DNA of 64,000 nucleotides from Gaiellasilicea sp963802765. GTDB lineage: Bacteria > Actinomycetota > Thermoleophilia > Gaiellales > Gaiellaceae. The notes beneath the pieces are model-generated. The model did no database searches and was not told where the DNA came from. It saw only the letters and a list, made by a program, of their open reading frames with translations. Positions 1-8,264 of this stretch are shown here, piece by piece. The position numbers and the translations under genes were made by a program. How positions within the stretch are numbered: the stretch's first letter is position 1; each line of letters starts with the position of its first letter. The stretch lies in the NCBI GenBank assembly GCA_963802765.1, contig CAWDJZ010000016.1, positions 62,001-126,000 of the forward strand, read 5' to 3'.

Positions 1-2
1 TC

Positions 3-541
3 GCGGTCGGGCTCGTCCTCTACGTCTTCGTGCGACGCCGCGAGCACAAGGGGCTGCTGCAGGAAACCCCCGCGGTCGTGGAGCTTCCACCCGGTGTCGA
101 GTTCCGCCGCGTGCTCGTGCCGATGAAGCTCGGTCCGATCGGCGAGGAGATGGTCGCGACCGCAGTCGCGCTTGCGAAGGAGCGGGGCGCAAGCGTGGAT
201 GCGATCTTCGTCATCCTCGTCCCGCTCGAGCACGCGCTCGACGCGCCGTTGCACGACCTCGAGGAGCAGGCGGCGGCGTCGCTCGCCGAGGCTGCGCTGC
301 TCGGGGAGGAGAACGAGCGTGCGGGTCGAGACGTCGTCCGTGCGGGCACGGTCGATCGGCAGAGCGATCGTCGATGCGGCCGCGGAGCGGGACGCGGATC
401 TGATCGTGCTCGGCTCGTCGCCGCGCTGGCGGAGGCAGTCGCATGTTCTTCTCGCCAACCGTCGACTACGTGCTGCGGAACGCCCCCTGCGAGGTGCTCG
501 TCGTGGCCTTCCCCCAGGGTGTCCTCGAGGACGTAGGCTGA
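3..541 (+). CDS. C-terminal part of APC-type permease with UspA-like domain (5' cut off, frame broken twice)
   Basis: The window opens inside a gene. The first residues form the end of a hydrophobic helix, then a basic stretch (RRREHKG) and a cytosolic domain that reads like a universal stress protein: a VLVPMK beta strand, later AAAERDADLIVLGSS and a final strand CEVLVVAFP. APC amino-acid permeases of actinobacteria often carry such a tail, so I infer a permease end. The domain needs three frames: 3 to about 320, about 320 to 445, and 446 to the TGA at 539-541, so two single-base errors or mutations are present. The next gene starts 4 bases later, suggesting one transcript. The order permease, TrkA, TrkA recalls the Rv2690c-ceoB-ceoC neighbourhood of mycobacteria. 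Substrate is unknown. Confidence 0.6.
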
Positions 542-545
542 CGCC

Positions 546-971
546 GTGAAGCTGGTGGTGATCGGCTGCGGACGGGTGGGGTCGGCGGTCGCGCGCGACC
601 TGGCCGAGGACGGTTGGGAGGTGACCGCGGTCGACGAGCAGGAGGAGGCGCTCTCCCGGCTCGGGGCTCGCTGGGCCGGCGGCTTCATCGTCGGCCACGG
701 CATGGACGCCGAGATCCTGCGTCGGGCGGGCGTCCCCGATGCGGACGCGGTCGTCGTCGCCACCGACGGCGACAACACGAACCTCGTGATCGGCCAGGTG
801 GTCGAGAAGCGGTGGGCCGTGCCGACCGTGGTCGTCCGCGTGCTCGACCCGGCGCGAGCCGATTTCTATGCCGCCCGCGGGCTGCGCACCGTCTGCCCGA
901 CCCAGACGGCGATCTCGGCGCTCGCCGCCGCGGTCCGCAAGGCCGCGCCGCTCCTGGAGCAGAAGAGCTGA
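546..971 (+). CDS. ceoB: TrkA-N domain potassium-channel regulator (CeoB-like)
   Basis: 141-residue protein made of a single RCK/TrkA-N Rossmann domain. The dinucleotide-binding loop GCGRVG is at residues 7-12, an acidic residue ends the second strand (VTAVDEQ), and VVVATDGDNTNL matches the family. It lacks a TrkA-C domain, so it probably works with the next gene, which has one. Such proteins sit on the cytosolic face of a Trk/Ktr potassium channel and sense NAD(H) or nucleotide. GTG start 4 bases after the preceding stop; its TGA (969-971) shares one base with the ATG of the next gene, so translation is coupled. It is co-directional with the permease tail, not with trkH. Confidence 0.85.
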   Translation: MKLVVIGCGRVGSAVARDLAEDGWEVTAVDEQEEALSRLGARWAGGFIVGHGMDAEILRRAGVPDADAVVVATDGDNTNLVIGQVVEKRWAVPTVVVRVLDPARADFYAARGLRTVCPTQTAISALAAAVRKAAPLLEQKS

Positions 972-1750
972 TGTACGCGATCGTCGCCGGCGGCGGGAAG
1001 GTGGGGTCGAACGTGGCCCGCTCGCTCCTCGGCATGGGCCACGAGGTGACGCTGATCGAGCAGCGCCCCTATCGCTTCGAGCAGCTGCAGGACGAGTTCG
1101 AGCACCAGGTGCTGCTCGGGGACGCCACCGAGCTGCACGTGCTCGAGCGCGCCGGGATCGCCCGGCCGCCCGAGCTCGTGCTCGGCGTCACCGGCGACGA
1201 CGAGGACAACCTGATCATCTGCCAGCTCGCGAGCGAGGGCTATCGCGTGCCGAAGGTGATCGCCCGCGTCAACGACCCGCGCAACCAGGAGCACTTCGAC
1301 CTGCTCGGGATCACCCAGACGGTCTGCGCCACCTCGAACGTGCTGGGTCTCGTCGAGCACGAGGTGCCCGAGCACGGGCTGGTGCACCTGCTCGAGCTGC
1401 GCAAGGAGAACCTCGAGATCGTCGAGCTGCAGATCGATCCAGACTCGCCGGTGGCCGGGAAGCGCATCGCGGGCCTGCGACTACCCGACGGTGCCCGCCT
1501 GATCTCGGTCATGCGGAAGGGGCGCTCCGAGCTGGCCGAGGAGGGGACCGTGCTGCGCCCTGGCGACCAGGTGCTCGCCGTGCTCGAGCCCGGCAAGGAG
1601 GACGAGCTCCGCCGGGCGCTGTTCAAGCAGCGCAGGCTAGCGGCTAGGCGTTGCGCCAGTAGTGGCGTGAGAGCAGCACCACGATCGGGAGCACCTCGAG
1701 CCGGCCGAGCCACATCAGCACGGTCATCACGATCGTCGAGACGTCACTGA
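971..1750 (+). CDS. ceoC: TrkA-N/TrkA-C potassium uptake regulator (CeoC-like)
   Basis: RCK protein with GGGKVG at residues 7-12 (TrkA-N, roughly 1-120) and a TrkA-C domain (roughly 140-220, motif GDQVLAVLEPGKEDELRRALF). It would bind nucleotide and gate a Trk/Ktr channel together with the one-domain protein upstream, whose stop overlaps its ATG. The plausible protein ends near 1635-1645; the frame as read runs on to 1750 as arginine/serine-rich residues over the 3' end of the convergent trkH gene, which looks like a lost stop from an indel rather than real sequence. Length as read is 259 residues against about 220 for relatives. Confidence 0.82.
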   Translation: MYAIVAGGGKVGSNVARSLLGMGHEVTLIEQRPYRFEQLQDEFEHQVLLGDATELHVLERAGIARPPELVLGVTGDDEDNLIICQLASEGYRVPKVIARVNDPRNQEHFDLLGITQTVCATSNVLGLVEHEVPEHGLVHLLELRKENLEIVELQIDPDSPVAGKRIAGLRLPDGARLISVMRKGRSELAEEGTVLRPGDQVLAVLEPGKEDELRRALFKQRRLAARRCASSGVRAAPRSGAPRAGRATSARSSRSSRRH

Positions 1751-3191
1751 AGGGCTCGAACGATCCGAGTGGGCCGCCGAGCCCGAACGCGGGGCCGACG
1801 TTCCCGAGCATGCTCGCCGAGATCGAGATCGCGTCCAGGACCGAGACCTCCAGGCCGGTCCGCGCGGCGTCGATCGCGATCGCCGCGGCGCCGAGGATGA
1901 AGATCCCGATGTAGATGAGGATGAAGGAGGAGACCGCGCGCAGCGTCCGCTCGTCGACGACGCGGCGGTTCAGCCGGATCGGCAGCACGACCTCCGGATG
2001 GAGCGTCTGGTCGATCTCGCGGCGGAGGATCTTCCCGAGCAGCAGGTGGCGCACGACCTTCACCGACCCGGTCGTCGAGCCGGCCGATCCCCCGACGAAC
2101 ATCAGGCCGACGATCGTCATCAGCGCCAGCGTCGGCCAGGTGTTGTAGTCGGCGACCGAGAACCCGGTCGTCGTCATCGTCGAGACGGCGGTGAAGACCG
2201 AGCTCCGGATCGCCGCCTCGCCCGCGAGGACGTCCTCGGTCACGATCTCGAGCGGTGAGCACGATGCAGCCGAGGGCGAGCAGCGCGAAGTAGAGCCGCA
2301 GCTCGTGGTCCCGGCTCGCGGCCCGCGGCTGCCGCCGGACGATCGCGCGGTACATGAGCGCGAAGTTGATCCCGCCGAGGATCATGAAGACCACGATCGA
2401 CCCACTGCGTGACGGGGCTGAAGACCTCGAGCGAGCGGTTCTTCGTCGAGAAGCCTGCGGTCGGGATCGTGGTCAGGGAATGCGCGAACGCCTGGAACGG
2501 CGTCATCTCCTCGTCGGCCCCGCTCAGCCCGATCGCCAGCAGGATCCCGAAGAGCGTGGCGGTGAGGCCGATGTAGAGGACCCAGACGCGCTGCGCCGTG
2601 TCGCGGATGCGCATGCTCAGCGTCTCGATCTCCGGGCCGGGCATCTCGTGCTCGAGCAGCTGGCGGCCGCCGACGCGGAGGCGGGGCAGCACCGCCAGCG
2701 CCAGCACGATGATCCCGATGCCGCCGAACCACTGCATCAGCTGGCGCCAGATCGCGAGGCTGCGCGGCAGGGCCTCGACGTCGGTGACGAGGCTGCCCCC
2801 GGTCGTGCTGAAGCCCGACATGCCCTCGAAGTAGGCATCCACCGGCCGGTCGAGCTGAGGATCGCCCGAGAGGAGGAACGGCAGCGCGCCGAGCACGGCC
2901 GCGACGAGCCACGTGAGCGAGACGACCAGAAAGCCCTCCCGGATTCCGAGCCGGTGCTCGCCGCGCGTCATCCGGGCGGTCGCGAGCACCTGCTGCGCCG
3001 ACGATCGCACCGGCGAGGAGGAACGGCCAGGGCGACTCCGAGTAGCCGAGCGCGAAGGCGGTCGGGACGAGGGTCGAGAGGCTGAGGTAGGCGATCAGCA
3101 CGCCGACGACGTGGAGCGCTCCGCGGACGTCGACGGCGAGGAGCGGCGGCCGGCGGATCAGCTCGCGGCCGCGCTCGACCGTCGTCGTCAC
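1644..3191 (-). CDS. trkH: TrkH/KtrB-family potassium transporter subunit (three frame breaks)
   Basis: Membrane pore subunit of a Trk/Ktr potassium uptake system. Selectivity-filter-type repeats are visible: GFSTTGGSL, PTAGFSTKN, TTTGFSVADYNTW and GSAGSTTGSVKVVR, separated by hydrophobic helices, ending in LSRHYWRNA. The protein must be pieced together from four stretches in two shifting frames, with breaks near 3000, 2403 and 2255, each a single base. The pieces join to about 515 residues, the normal family size, so sequencing indels are more likely than a pseudogene. GTG start at 3191 overlaps the trkA stop (GTGA), so trkA and trkH form an operon read leftwards. Confidence 0.85.
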
Positions 3192-4511
3192 AGGGCCTTC
3201 TCGACCTGCGGGACCCGGCTCGACTCGGTGAAGATGATCGCCCGGTCTCCGGGGCGCAATATCTCGTCGCCGCGCGGAAAGACCGCCTCGCCGTTGCGCA
3301 CGATCGCGCCGATCAGCGCCCCGCGGATCGGCATGTCCTTGAACCTCAGTCCGATGTACTCGCTGTCGGCCCGAGTCGTGATGTCGAGGACCTCGAAGCG
3401 GTCGCCCTCGAGCATCGCGACCTGCTGCGTGCGCGGGTCGTGGGCGAAGCGGACGATCTCCTCGGCGGTGACCTGGCGCGGGTTCACGGTGACGTCGACA
3501 CCGGCCTGCTCGAACACCTCGACGGACGCGAACTCGTGGACGACCGCGATCGTGAACCGCGCGCCGTGCACCTTGGCGAGGGTCGCGGCGAAGTGGTTCT
3601 TCATGTCGTCGCGCATGGCGAAGATCGAGACCTGCGCGTCCGCGATCCGCTCGCGTTCGAGGAAATCGGGGTCGAGCCCGGTCGAGTGATAGACGCGAGC
3701 TCCGTGCAGCTCGGCCGCGACGATCCGCGCCCGCTCGAGTGACGCCTCGATCATTCGCACGCCGATCCCCTGCTCGAGCAGCAGCCGCGCGATCGCCGTC
3801 CCGGCACGGCCTGCGCCGTAGATGACGACGTCGTGCACCTTGCCCGTTCCGGGGGCGATCAGCTCGCCCCAGGCCTGCGCCGCCTGCGGCGATCCGATCA
3901 CGACGATCCTGTCGCCGGGCTGGATCACGTCGTCGCCGCCCGGCAGGCGCATCTCCGCGCCACGGATGATCGCGGCGACGCGTGAGTCTTCGGGGAGCTT
4001 CGCGTCCCGCAGCGGAACGCCCGACGAGCGTGCTCGCGCGCTCGTCCACGTCGAACTCGACGAGCTGCACCTGACCTTCGGCGAACAGGTCGGTCTGGCG
4101 CGCCGAGGGCACCCCGATCGTCCGCGAGATCGCGTACGCGGTCTCGGTCTCCGAGGAGACGATGAAGTCGACGTCGAGCTGCCCTTCCCGCCACACCTCG
4201 AGGTACTCGGGATTCGACGTCCGGACGATCGTCGTCGTCCGTGGCGAGATCGCCTTCGAGATCATCGCCGCGACGATGTTGGACTCGTCGCGTGACGTGC
4301 ACGCGATCAGGAGGTCCGCGTCGCTGATCCCGGCGCCCGAGAGCACGCTCCGGCTCGCGCCGTTCCCCTCGACCGTGGCGACGTCGTACCGCGTCGAGAG
4401 CGCGGTCAGCCGCGACTCGTCCAGATCGAGCACGGTCAGGCGGTGCTCGTCGTGCAGCGCCTGGACGATCGTCGCCCCGACCTGGCCCGCGCCGATGACG
4501 AAGATGTTCAC
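3188..4511 (-). CDS. trkA: Trk system potassium uptake regulator TrkA (one frame break)
   Basis: Full-length TrkA with two RCK halves. First half: GAGQVG at residues 7-12, then a TrkA-C domain; second half begins near DVVIYGAGRAGTAIA and ends with a second TrkA-C domain (LRPGDRAIIFTE). Total about 440 residues, the size of the Escherichia coli protein. A single-base break lies near 4018: STLVGR in the first frame continues as VPLRDAKLPEDSRV in the second. GTG start at 4511. Its TGA overlaps the GTG of trkH, so the two are co-translated. It would bind NAD(H) on the inner face of TrkH and control potassium entry. Confidence 0.88.
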
Positions 4512-4560
4512 GTTGCGGAGGTTACTTCGCCTATCACCCGGTGCCCGGGTGGCACTTGGG

Positions 4561-4566
4561 TATCGT
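4561..4566 (+). promoter_or_regulatory. -10 box TATCGT of a leaderless-type promoter
   Basis: TATCGT lies 7 bases before the ATG at 4574, too close for an untranslated leader or ribosome site. It would start transcription at or near the start codon of the sugar dehydrogenase gene. Confidence 0.45.
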
Positions 4567-4573
4567 GAGCGCG

Positions 4574-5659
4574 ATGCGGCCCCTGCTCCTTCTTGCGTCT
4601 ATCGGCGCGCTCGTGACCGCATGCCCCACCGGTGCGGCACGTGACGAGTCGGAGCGCGCCGGGGCTTCCCAGTTCCGACCCCGTGCCGTGCTCAGCGGTC
4701 TCGAGGAGCCCGTCTACGTCACCGCTCCGCGCAGCGAGCGGAACCGGCTCTACGTCGTCGAGCAGGGCGGTGTGATCCGCGTCGCCGACCGCGGCAGGCT
4801 GCGCGCGGCTCCCTTCCTCGACATCAGCTCGCAGGTCCTCTCGGGCGGCGAGCAGGGGCTCTTCTCGGTCGCGTTCCACCCGCAGTACCCCCGGAACCCG
4901 CGCTTCTACGTCCAGTACACCGACCGCGGCGGTGACACGCGCGTCGTCGAGTACCGCTCGAACGGGACGAGAGCGCTGCCCGCGACGGCGCGGCGGCTCT
5001 TCTTCAGCGACGACCCGTACGGCAACCACAACGGCGGCCAGCTCGTGTTCGGCCCGGACGGCCGCCTCTATTTCACGATCGGCGACGGGGGTGCGGGAGG
5101 CGACCCGGAGAACCGCTCGCAGAACATGCGCTCGCTGTTCGGCAAGCTCCTCTCGATCAACGTCGCCACGAGGGGGCTCAAGATCGAGGCGCTCGGCCTG
5201 CGCAACGCGTGGCGCTTCACCTTCGACCGCGCCAACGGCGACCTCTACATCGGCGACGTCGGCCAGGGCGAGCTCGAGGAGATCAACTACCTGCCCAGGT
5301 CGAGCCCAGGACTCGAGAACTACGGCTGGGACGTCTACGAGGGGAGCGAGCGGTACGAGAGCAAGTCGCCGGGTCCCGGGAAGCTCGTCTTCCCGGTCGC
5401 GGAGTACAGCCACAACAACGGATGCTCGGTGACCGGCGGCTATGTCTACCGCGGCTCGAACGCCTCGCTGCGCGGCCGCTACATCTACGGCGACTACTGC
5501 AGCGGGATCGTCTGGAGCCTCACGATCCAGGACGGGAAAGCGCGGGGGCTGCGGCGCGAGGCGTTCCGCGTCGAGGGCCTCACGTCGTTCGGCGAGGATG
5601 CGGCCGGCGAGCTCTACGCGGTCTCGCACGGCGGCACGATCTACCGGCTGACTCCGTGA
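4574..5659 (+). CDS. PQQ-dependent sugar dehydrogenase (glucose/sorbosone dehydrogenase family) lipoprotein
   Basis: 361 residues. An N-terminal signal ending in ALVTAC gives a lipobox cysteine, so the enzyme is probably anchored outside the membrane. The body is a beta-propeller of the soluble glucose dehydrogenase family: VFHP-type segment (SVAFHPQYP), the catalytic histidine region GNHNGGQLVFGPDG, IGDGG, LGLRNAWRFTFDR, GDVGQ, ENYGWDVYEG and YIYGDYCSG all match family blocks. It would oxidise a sugar using pyrroloquinoline quinone; no PQQ synthesis genes are visible here. Start taken at 4574 because the signal peptide begins there and a -10 box ends 7 bases upstream. The next gene overlaps its stop by 4 bases. 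Confidence 0.85.
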   Translation: MRPLLLLASIGALVTACPTGAARDESERAGASQFRPRAVLSGLEEPVYVTAPRSERNRLYVVEQGGVIRVADRGRLRAAPFLDISSQVLSGGEQGLFSVAFHPQYPRNPRFYVQYTDRGGDTRVVEYRSNGTRALPATARRLFFSDDPYGNHNGGQLVFGPDGRLYFTIGDGGAGGDPENRSQNMRSLFGKLLSINVATRGLKIEALGLRNAWRFTFDRANGDLYIGDVGQGELEEINYLPRSSPGLENYGWDVYEGSERYESKSPGPGKLVFPVAEYSHNNGCSVTGGYVYRGSNASLRGRYIYGDYCSGIVWSLTIQDGKARGLRREAFRVEGLTSFGEDAAGELYAVSHGGTIYRLTP

Positions 5660-6460
5660 CGCACTACATCTGCGTCACCTGCGCCGCCCAGTTCGCGGCG
5701 AGCGAGGCCCCGCCGGAGCGCTGCCCGGTTTGCGAGGACGAGCGCCAGTACGTCGGCCTCCGCGGCCAGCGCTGGACGACGCTCGAGGAGCTTCGGGCCG
5801 AGCATCGCTGCGAGGTGCGCGACGACGCCGGCTATCTCGGCGTCGGGATCGAGCCGTCGGTCGCGATCGGGCAGCGCCTGCTCGTCGTCGAGACGGGTGA
5901 GGGCAACGTGCTCTGGGACATGATCCCCCTCGTCGACGACGCCGCGGTCGAGGCGGTGCGCGCCCGCGGCGACGTGCGTGCGATCGCGATCTCGCATCCG
6001 CACTACTACACCGGGATGGTCGAGTGGAGCCGCGCGCTCGGAGGCGTGCCGATCTTGCTCCACGAGGCCGACCGCGAGTGGATCATGCGGCCCGACGACG
6101 CGATCGAGCTCTGGTCGGGCGACGTGCGCGAGCTCTTCGGCGGCCTCACGCTCCTTCGGCTGGGCGGCCACTTCCCCGGCGGGACGGTGCTGCACGACGC
6201 CCCGCGCCGCACGCTGCTCTCCGGCGACATCGTCCAGGTGATCCCCGACCGCCGCTTCGTCGGCTTCATGTGGAGCTACCCCAACCTCATCCCGCTCCCG
6301 GCAGAGGAGGTCGAGCGGATCGCGGCGGCGCTCGAGCCGTGGCCGTTCGACCGGATCCTCGGCGCCTGGTGGAACACGCCTCGTCCCGCGAGACGGTTCC
6401 GAGGTCGTCCGGCGCTCCGCCGAGCGCTACGCCCGCGCGGTCGAGCGCGTGGCCAAGTAA
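5656..6460 (+). CDS. Zinc-ribbon plus degenerate metallo-beta-lactamase fold protein (one frame break)
   Basis: Begins with a rubredoxin-like ribbon (CVTC near residue 6 and CPVC near residue 25) followed by an MBL-fold domain. The usual HxHxDH metal motif is reduced to HPHYY, while later ligands look kept (GGHFPGG and LLSGDIVQV), so metal binding may be altered. GTG start at 5656 overlaps the previous stop (GTGA). A single-base break near 6390 separates GAWWN from a tail reading DGSEVVRRSAERYARAVERVAK with TAA at 6458-6460; unbroken, the first frame would run to 6513. The stop lies inside a perfect palindrome shared with the convergent gene. The substrate is unknown. Confidence 0.75.
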
Positions 6461-6476
6461 CAGTCTGTTACTTGGC
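6452..6476. repeat. Perfect 25-bp palindrome over two convergent stop codons
   Basis: Arms GCCAAGTAACAG and CTGTTACTTGGC around a single central T. The TAA of the plus-strand gene (6458-6460) and the TAA of the minus-strand gene (6468-6470) both lie inside it, so both proteins end in Ala-Lys. It has no T-tract; it may act as a bidirectional terminator or be a mobile palindromic element. Confidence 0.7.
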
Positions 6477-6680
6477 GCGGCGCACGCGGGGGCTCTGGCC
6501 CAGCGCGGCGTAGGCGAGCGCGTTCAGGGACTCGTTCAGGTTGCGCAGCTCGCGGGCCATCAGCTGGAAGCCCTCGCCGAGCTCGGCCTGGCGATTCAGC
6601 CGCGCCAGCTCGTCGGCGATGCGGTCGAGCCGCTCGAGCACCGCGTCGAATTGCCGGTCTGGCATCTCCTTCGCATCCAT
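6468..6680 (-). CDS. Small coiled-coil protein of unknown function
   Basis: 70 residues, ATG at 6680. Sequence is polar and helical with regularly spaced leucines (RLDRIADELARLNRQAE, LMARELRNLNESLNAL), suggesting a short coiled coil or helical hairpin. No signal or membrane segment. It lies 9 bases downstream of the VanZ-HAD gene and is probably on the same transcript. I do not recognise a named family. Confidence 0.6.
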   Translation of the reverse strand: MDAKEMPDRQFDAVLERLDRIADELARLNRQAELGEGFQLMARELRNLNESLNALAYAALGQSPRVRRAK

Positions 6681-6689
6681 GCCTTGAAT

Positions 6690-7469
6690 CTACCCGCGCT
6701 GCAGGACCAGCGCGTCCCGGCTGCGGACGACCGTGACGTCCGAGCCGAGTCTCTCCAGCGCCCCGGCTCCGGTCTCGACCGCGGCCACGCGCCGTGTCGC
6801 GCCGAGCTGGGCCAGGGCGACACGGGCCAGTTCCTCGGGTGCGTCCGTGAAGACCGCCACGCGCACGCCCTCCGCCTGGAGGCGCCGCAGCGCCGCACTC
6901 ACCTCCGCCGCCGGCCTCAGGTAGACGGCCGCACGGTCCTCGGCGAAGCGCTCGAGCAGCGTGCGCCAGTTGCCGGCACCGCGGGCGTCGAGCTCGGCGG
7001 CGGCGGCCGCCCTGTCGTCGGGCAGCCCTTCGACGTCGAGCACGCGCCCCGCGTCGGCGAGCCAGTCCCGCCAGAGCGGCCGCGTGTCGCCGAGGATGTC
7101 GAGCTCTACGGCTAGCGTCATCTCTCGCTCCCGCCCGTACCGCCGCCAGAGCAAGACGCCGGTCGCAACGCCGACCGAGTCGATCAGGACGTCGAGCGGA
7201 GAGCCGACCCGGCCGCTGACGAAGTGCTGGTGCAGCTCGTCCGAGGCGGCGTAGGCGATCCCGAGCGCAAGCGCCGGCAGCTCCTCCCGCACGGCCCGCA
7301 TGAGGAGCGCGCCGAGCAGAGCGAACTCGGCCGCATGGGCGAGCTTCCGCAGCACGAGATCCCACGTACCGAGGCCGGTGCCGAGGTCGGGCACCGATGA
7401 GAACGTGAAGATGACGGCTGCCCAGAGGACGACCGGCAACCACAGCCGGAGCGCGACGGAAGCGGGCAC
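6690..7469 (-). CDS. VanZ-like membrane domain fused to a HAD-like domain
   Basis: 259 residues from GTG at 7469. Residues 1 to about 120 form a VanZ-like domain with four hydrophobic helices and the family pattern KLAHAAEFALLGAL ... SDELHQHFVSGRVGSPLDVLIDSVG. After LLWRRYGRERE the frame continues without a stop into about 130 residues reading like a HAD-type phosphatase core: WRTLLERFAEDRAAVYLRPAAEV, GVRVAVFTDAPEELARVAL (helical cap and motif II-like TDA) and a C-terminal strand VTVVRSRDALVL. The first motif reads ELDILGD, so catalytic aspartates are not clearly kept. A separate start at an internal ATG (MTLAVELD) with a lost stop is an alternative to true fusion. Divergent from the B12 riboswitch. 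Confidence 0.7.
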   Translation of the reverse strand: MPASVALRLWLPVVLWAAVIFTFSSVPDLGTGLGTWDLVLRKLAHAAEFALLGALLMRAVREELPALALGIAYAASDELHQHFVSGRVGSPLDVLIDSVGVATGVLLWRRYGREREMTLAVELDILGDTRPLWRDWLADAGRVLDVEGLPDDRAAAAAELDARGAGNWRTLLERFAEDRAAVYLRPAAEVSAALRRLQAEGVRVAVFTDAPEELARVALAQLGATRRVAAVETGAGALERLGSDVTVVRSRDALVLQRG

Positions 7470-7479
7470 CCCGCGATGA

Positions 7480-7485
7480 TAGGGT
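7480..7485 (+). promoter_or_regulatory. Candidate -10 box TAGGGT for the B12-riboswitch transcript
   Basis: TAGGGT lies about 15 bases before the first pairing arm of the riboswitch, the expected distance for a transcript beginning near 7492. No clear -35 is seen. Confidence 0.35.
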
Positions 7486-7499
7486 GCGCCTCCAACCAC

Positions 7500-7641
7500 G
7501 AAGCACGGTGAGGGAACCCGGTGCGATTCCGGGACGGTCCCGCCGCTGTGAGGGGAGACGCCCGACGCGGAAACGCCACTGGCCGCCAGGCCGGGAAGGC
7601 CGCAGAGGGGGAGCCCCGAGTCAGAAGACCTGCCGTGCTTC
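7500..7641 (+). promoter_or_regulatory. Cobalamin (adenosylcobalamin-type) riboswitch
   Basis: The closing stem pairs GAAGCACGG (7500-7508) with CCGTGCTTC (7633-7641). Inside are the standard conserved blocks: GGTGAGGGAA, GGTGCGATTCCGGGAC, GTCCCGCCGCTGT, GCCACTGG (7575-7582), GGGAAGGCC, and the B12 box AGTCAGAAGACCTGCC (7619-7634). This is the classical architecture found before B12 synthesis and transport genes. The next start codon (GTG 7674) follows a strong ribosome site GGAAGGAGGA (7661-7670), 20-30 bases downstream of the closing stem, so control of translation by masking the ribosome site is plausible. It places the six downstream coupled genes under B12 repression, as inferred from the family. 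Confidence 0.96.
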
Positions 7642-7660
7642 CAAGCTCCGAACCCCTCGC

Positions 7661-7670
7661 GGAAGGAGGA
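7661..7670 (+). promoter_or_regulatory. Strong ribosome-binding site after the riboswitch
   Basis: GGAAGGAGGA three bases before GTG 7674. It fixes the start of the first DUF4430 gene and rejects upstream in-frame ATGs, which lie inside the riboswitch. Confidence 0.8.
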
Positions 7671-7673
7671 TTC

Positions 7674-8264
7674 GTGCTTCGTAGGCTCTTCGCTCTCGCA
7701 GCGCTTCTCGCCGTCCTCGTCGCGCCCGGCGGTGCGCTGGCGGCGAACGTCCAGATCCGGGTCGAAGGCAAGACGACGACGATCTACGGCCCCGCCCAGC
7801 CGCGGCTGGCGGCCGACAACGCCCTCCAGGCGCTCGATCTCGCGAGCGTGGCGGGTGAGTTCCACTACTCGGTCGCGACCGCGTCGTTCGGGAACTACGT
7901 GAACCAGATCGGCAAGTACGCTGCGGCCGGAACCGCCGGCTGGGCCTTCAAGGTGAACGGCGTCTCGCCGCCCGTCGGGGCCGACCAGGTGACGCTGAAG
8001 GAGGGCGACGTCGTGCTCTGGTACTTCGCGACGTTCGGCCCGGCCGGAGGCCCGCCGACTCTCGAGCTGCAGCGGCTGCCGGGCAACTGCTACGTCGTCC
8101 AGGCGGTCGACGACGCCGGCAAGCGCACCCGCGCCGCGAACGCGACGATCGTCGCCGACGGCAAACGGACCAGCGCCCGGAACGGTCGTGCCTGCATCGG
8201 CCGGCATGTCGGGCTCGTGCGGGCGGTCGCGGCCGGCGCCGTTCGCTCGAACGCGGTGCGGTGA
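7674..8264 (+). CDS. Secreted DUF4430 (transcobalamin C-domain-like) protein, first copy
   Basis: 196 residues with a signal peptide (hydrophobic residues 5-22, likely cut after ALA near 23). A DUF4430 domain spans about 45-120: LQALDLA, then GWAFKVNGV and LKEGDVVLWYFA. This family is the beta domain of animal transcobalamin and intrinsic factor. After it comes a short extension (about 130-196) with two cysteines (139 and 174) that could form a disulfide. First gene after the cobalamin riboswitch; its TGA overlaps the GTG of the second DUF4430 gene (GTGA). I infer an extracellular corrinoid-binding or capture role; direct B12 binding is not shown by sequence alone. Confidence 0.82.
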   Translation: MLRRLFALAALLAVLVAPGGALAANVQIRVEGKTTTIYGPAQPRLAADNALQALDLASVAGEFHYSVATASFGNYVNQIGKYAAAGTAGWAFKVNGVSPPVGADQVTLKEGDVVLWYFATFGPAGGPPTLELQRLPGNCYVVQAVDDAGKRTRAANATIVADGKRTSARNGRACIGRHVGLVRAVAAGAVRSNAVR

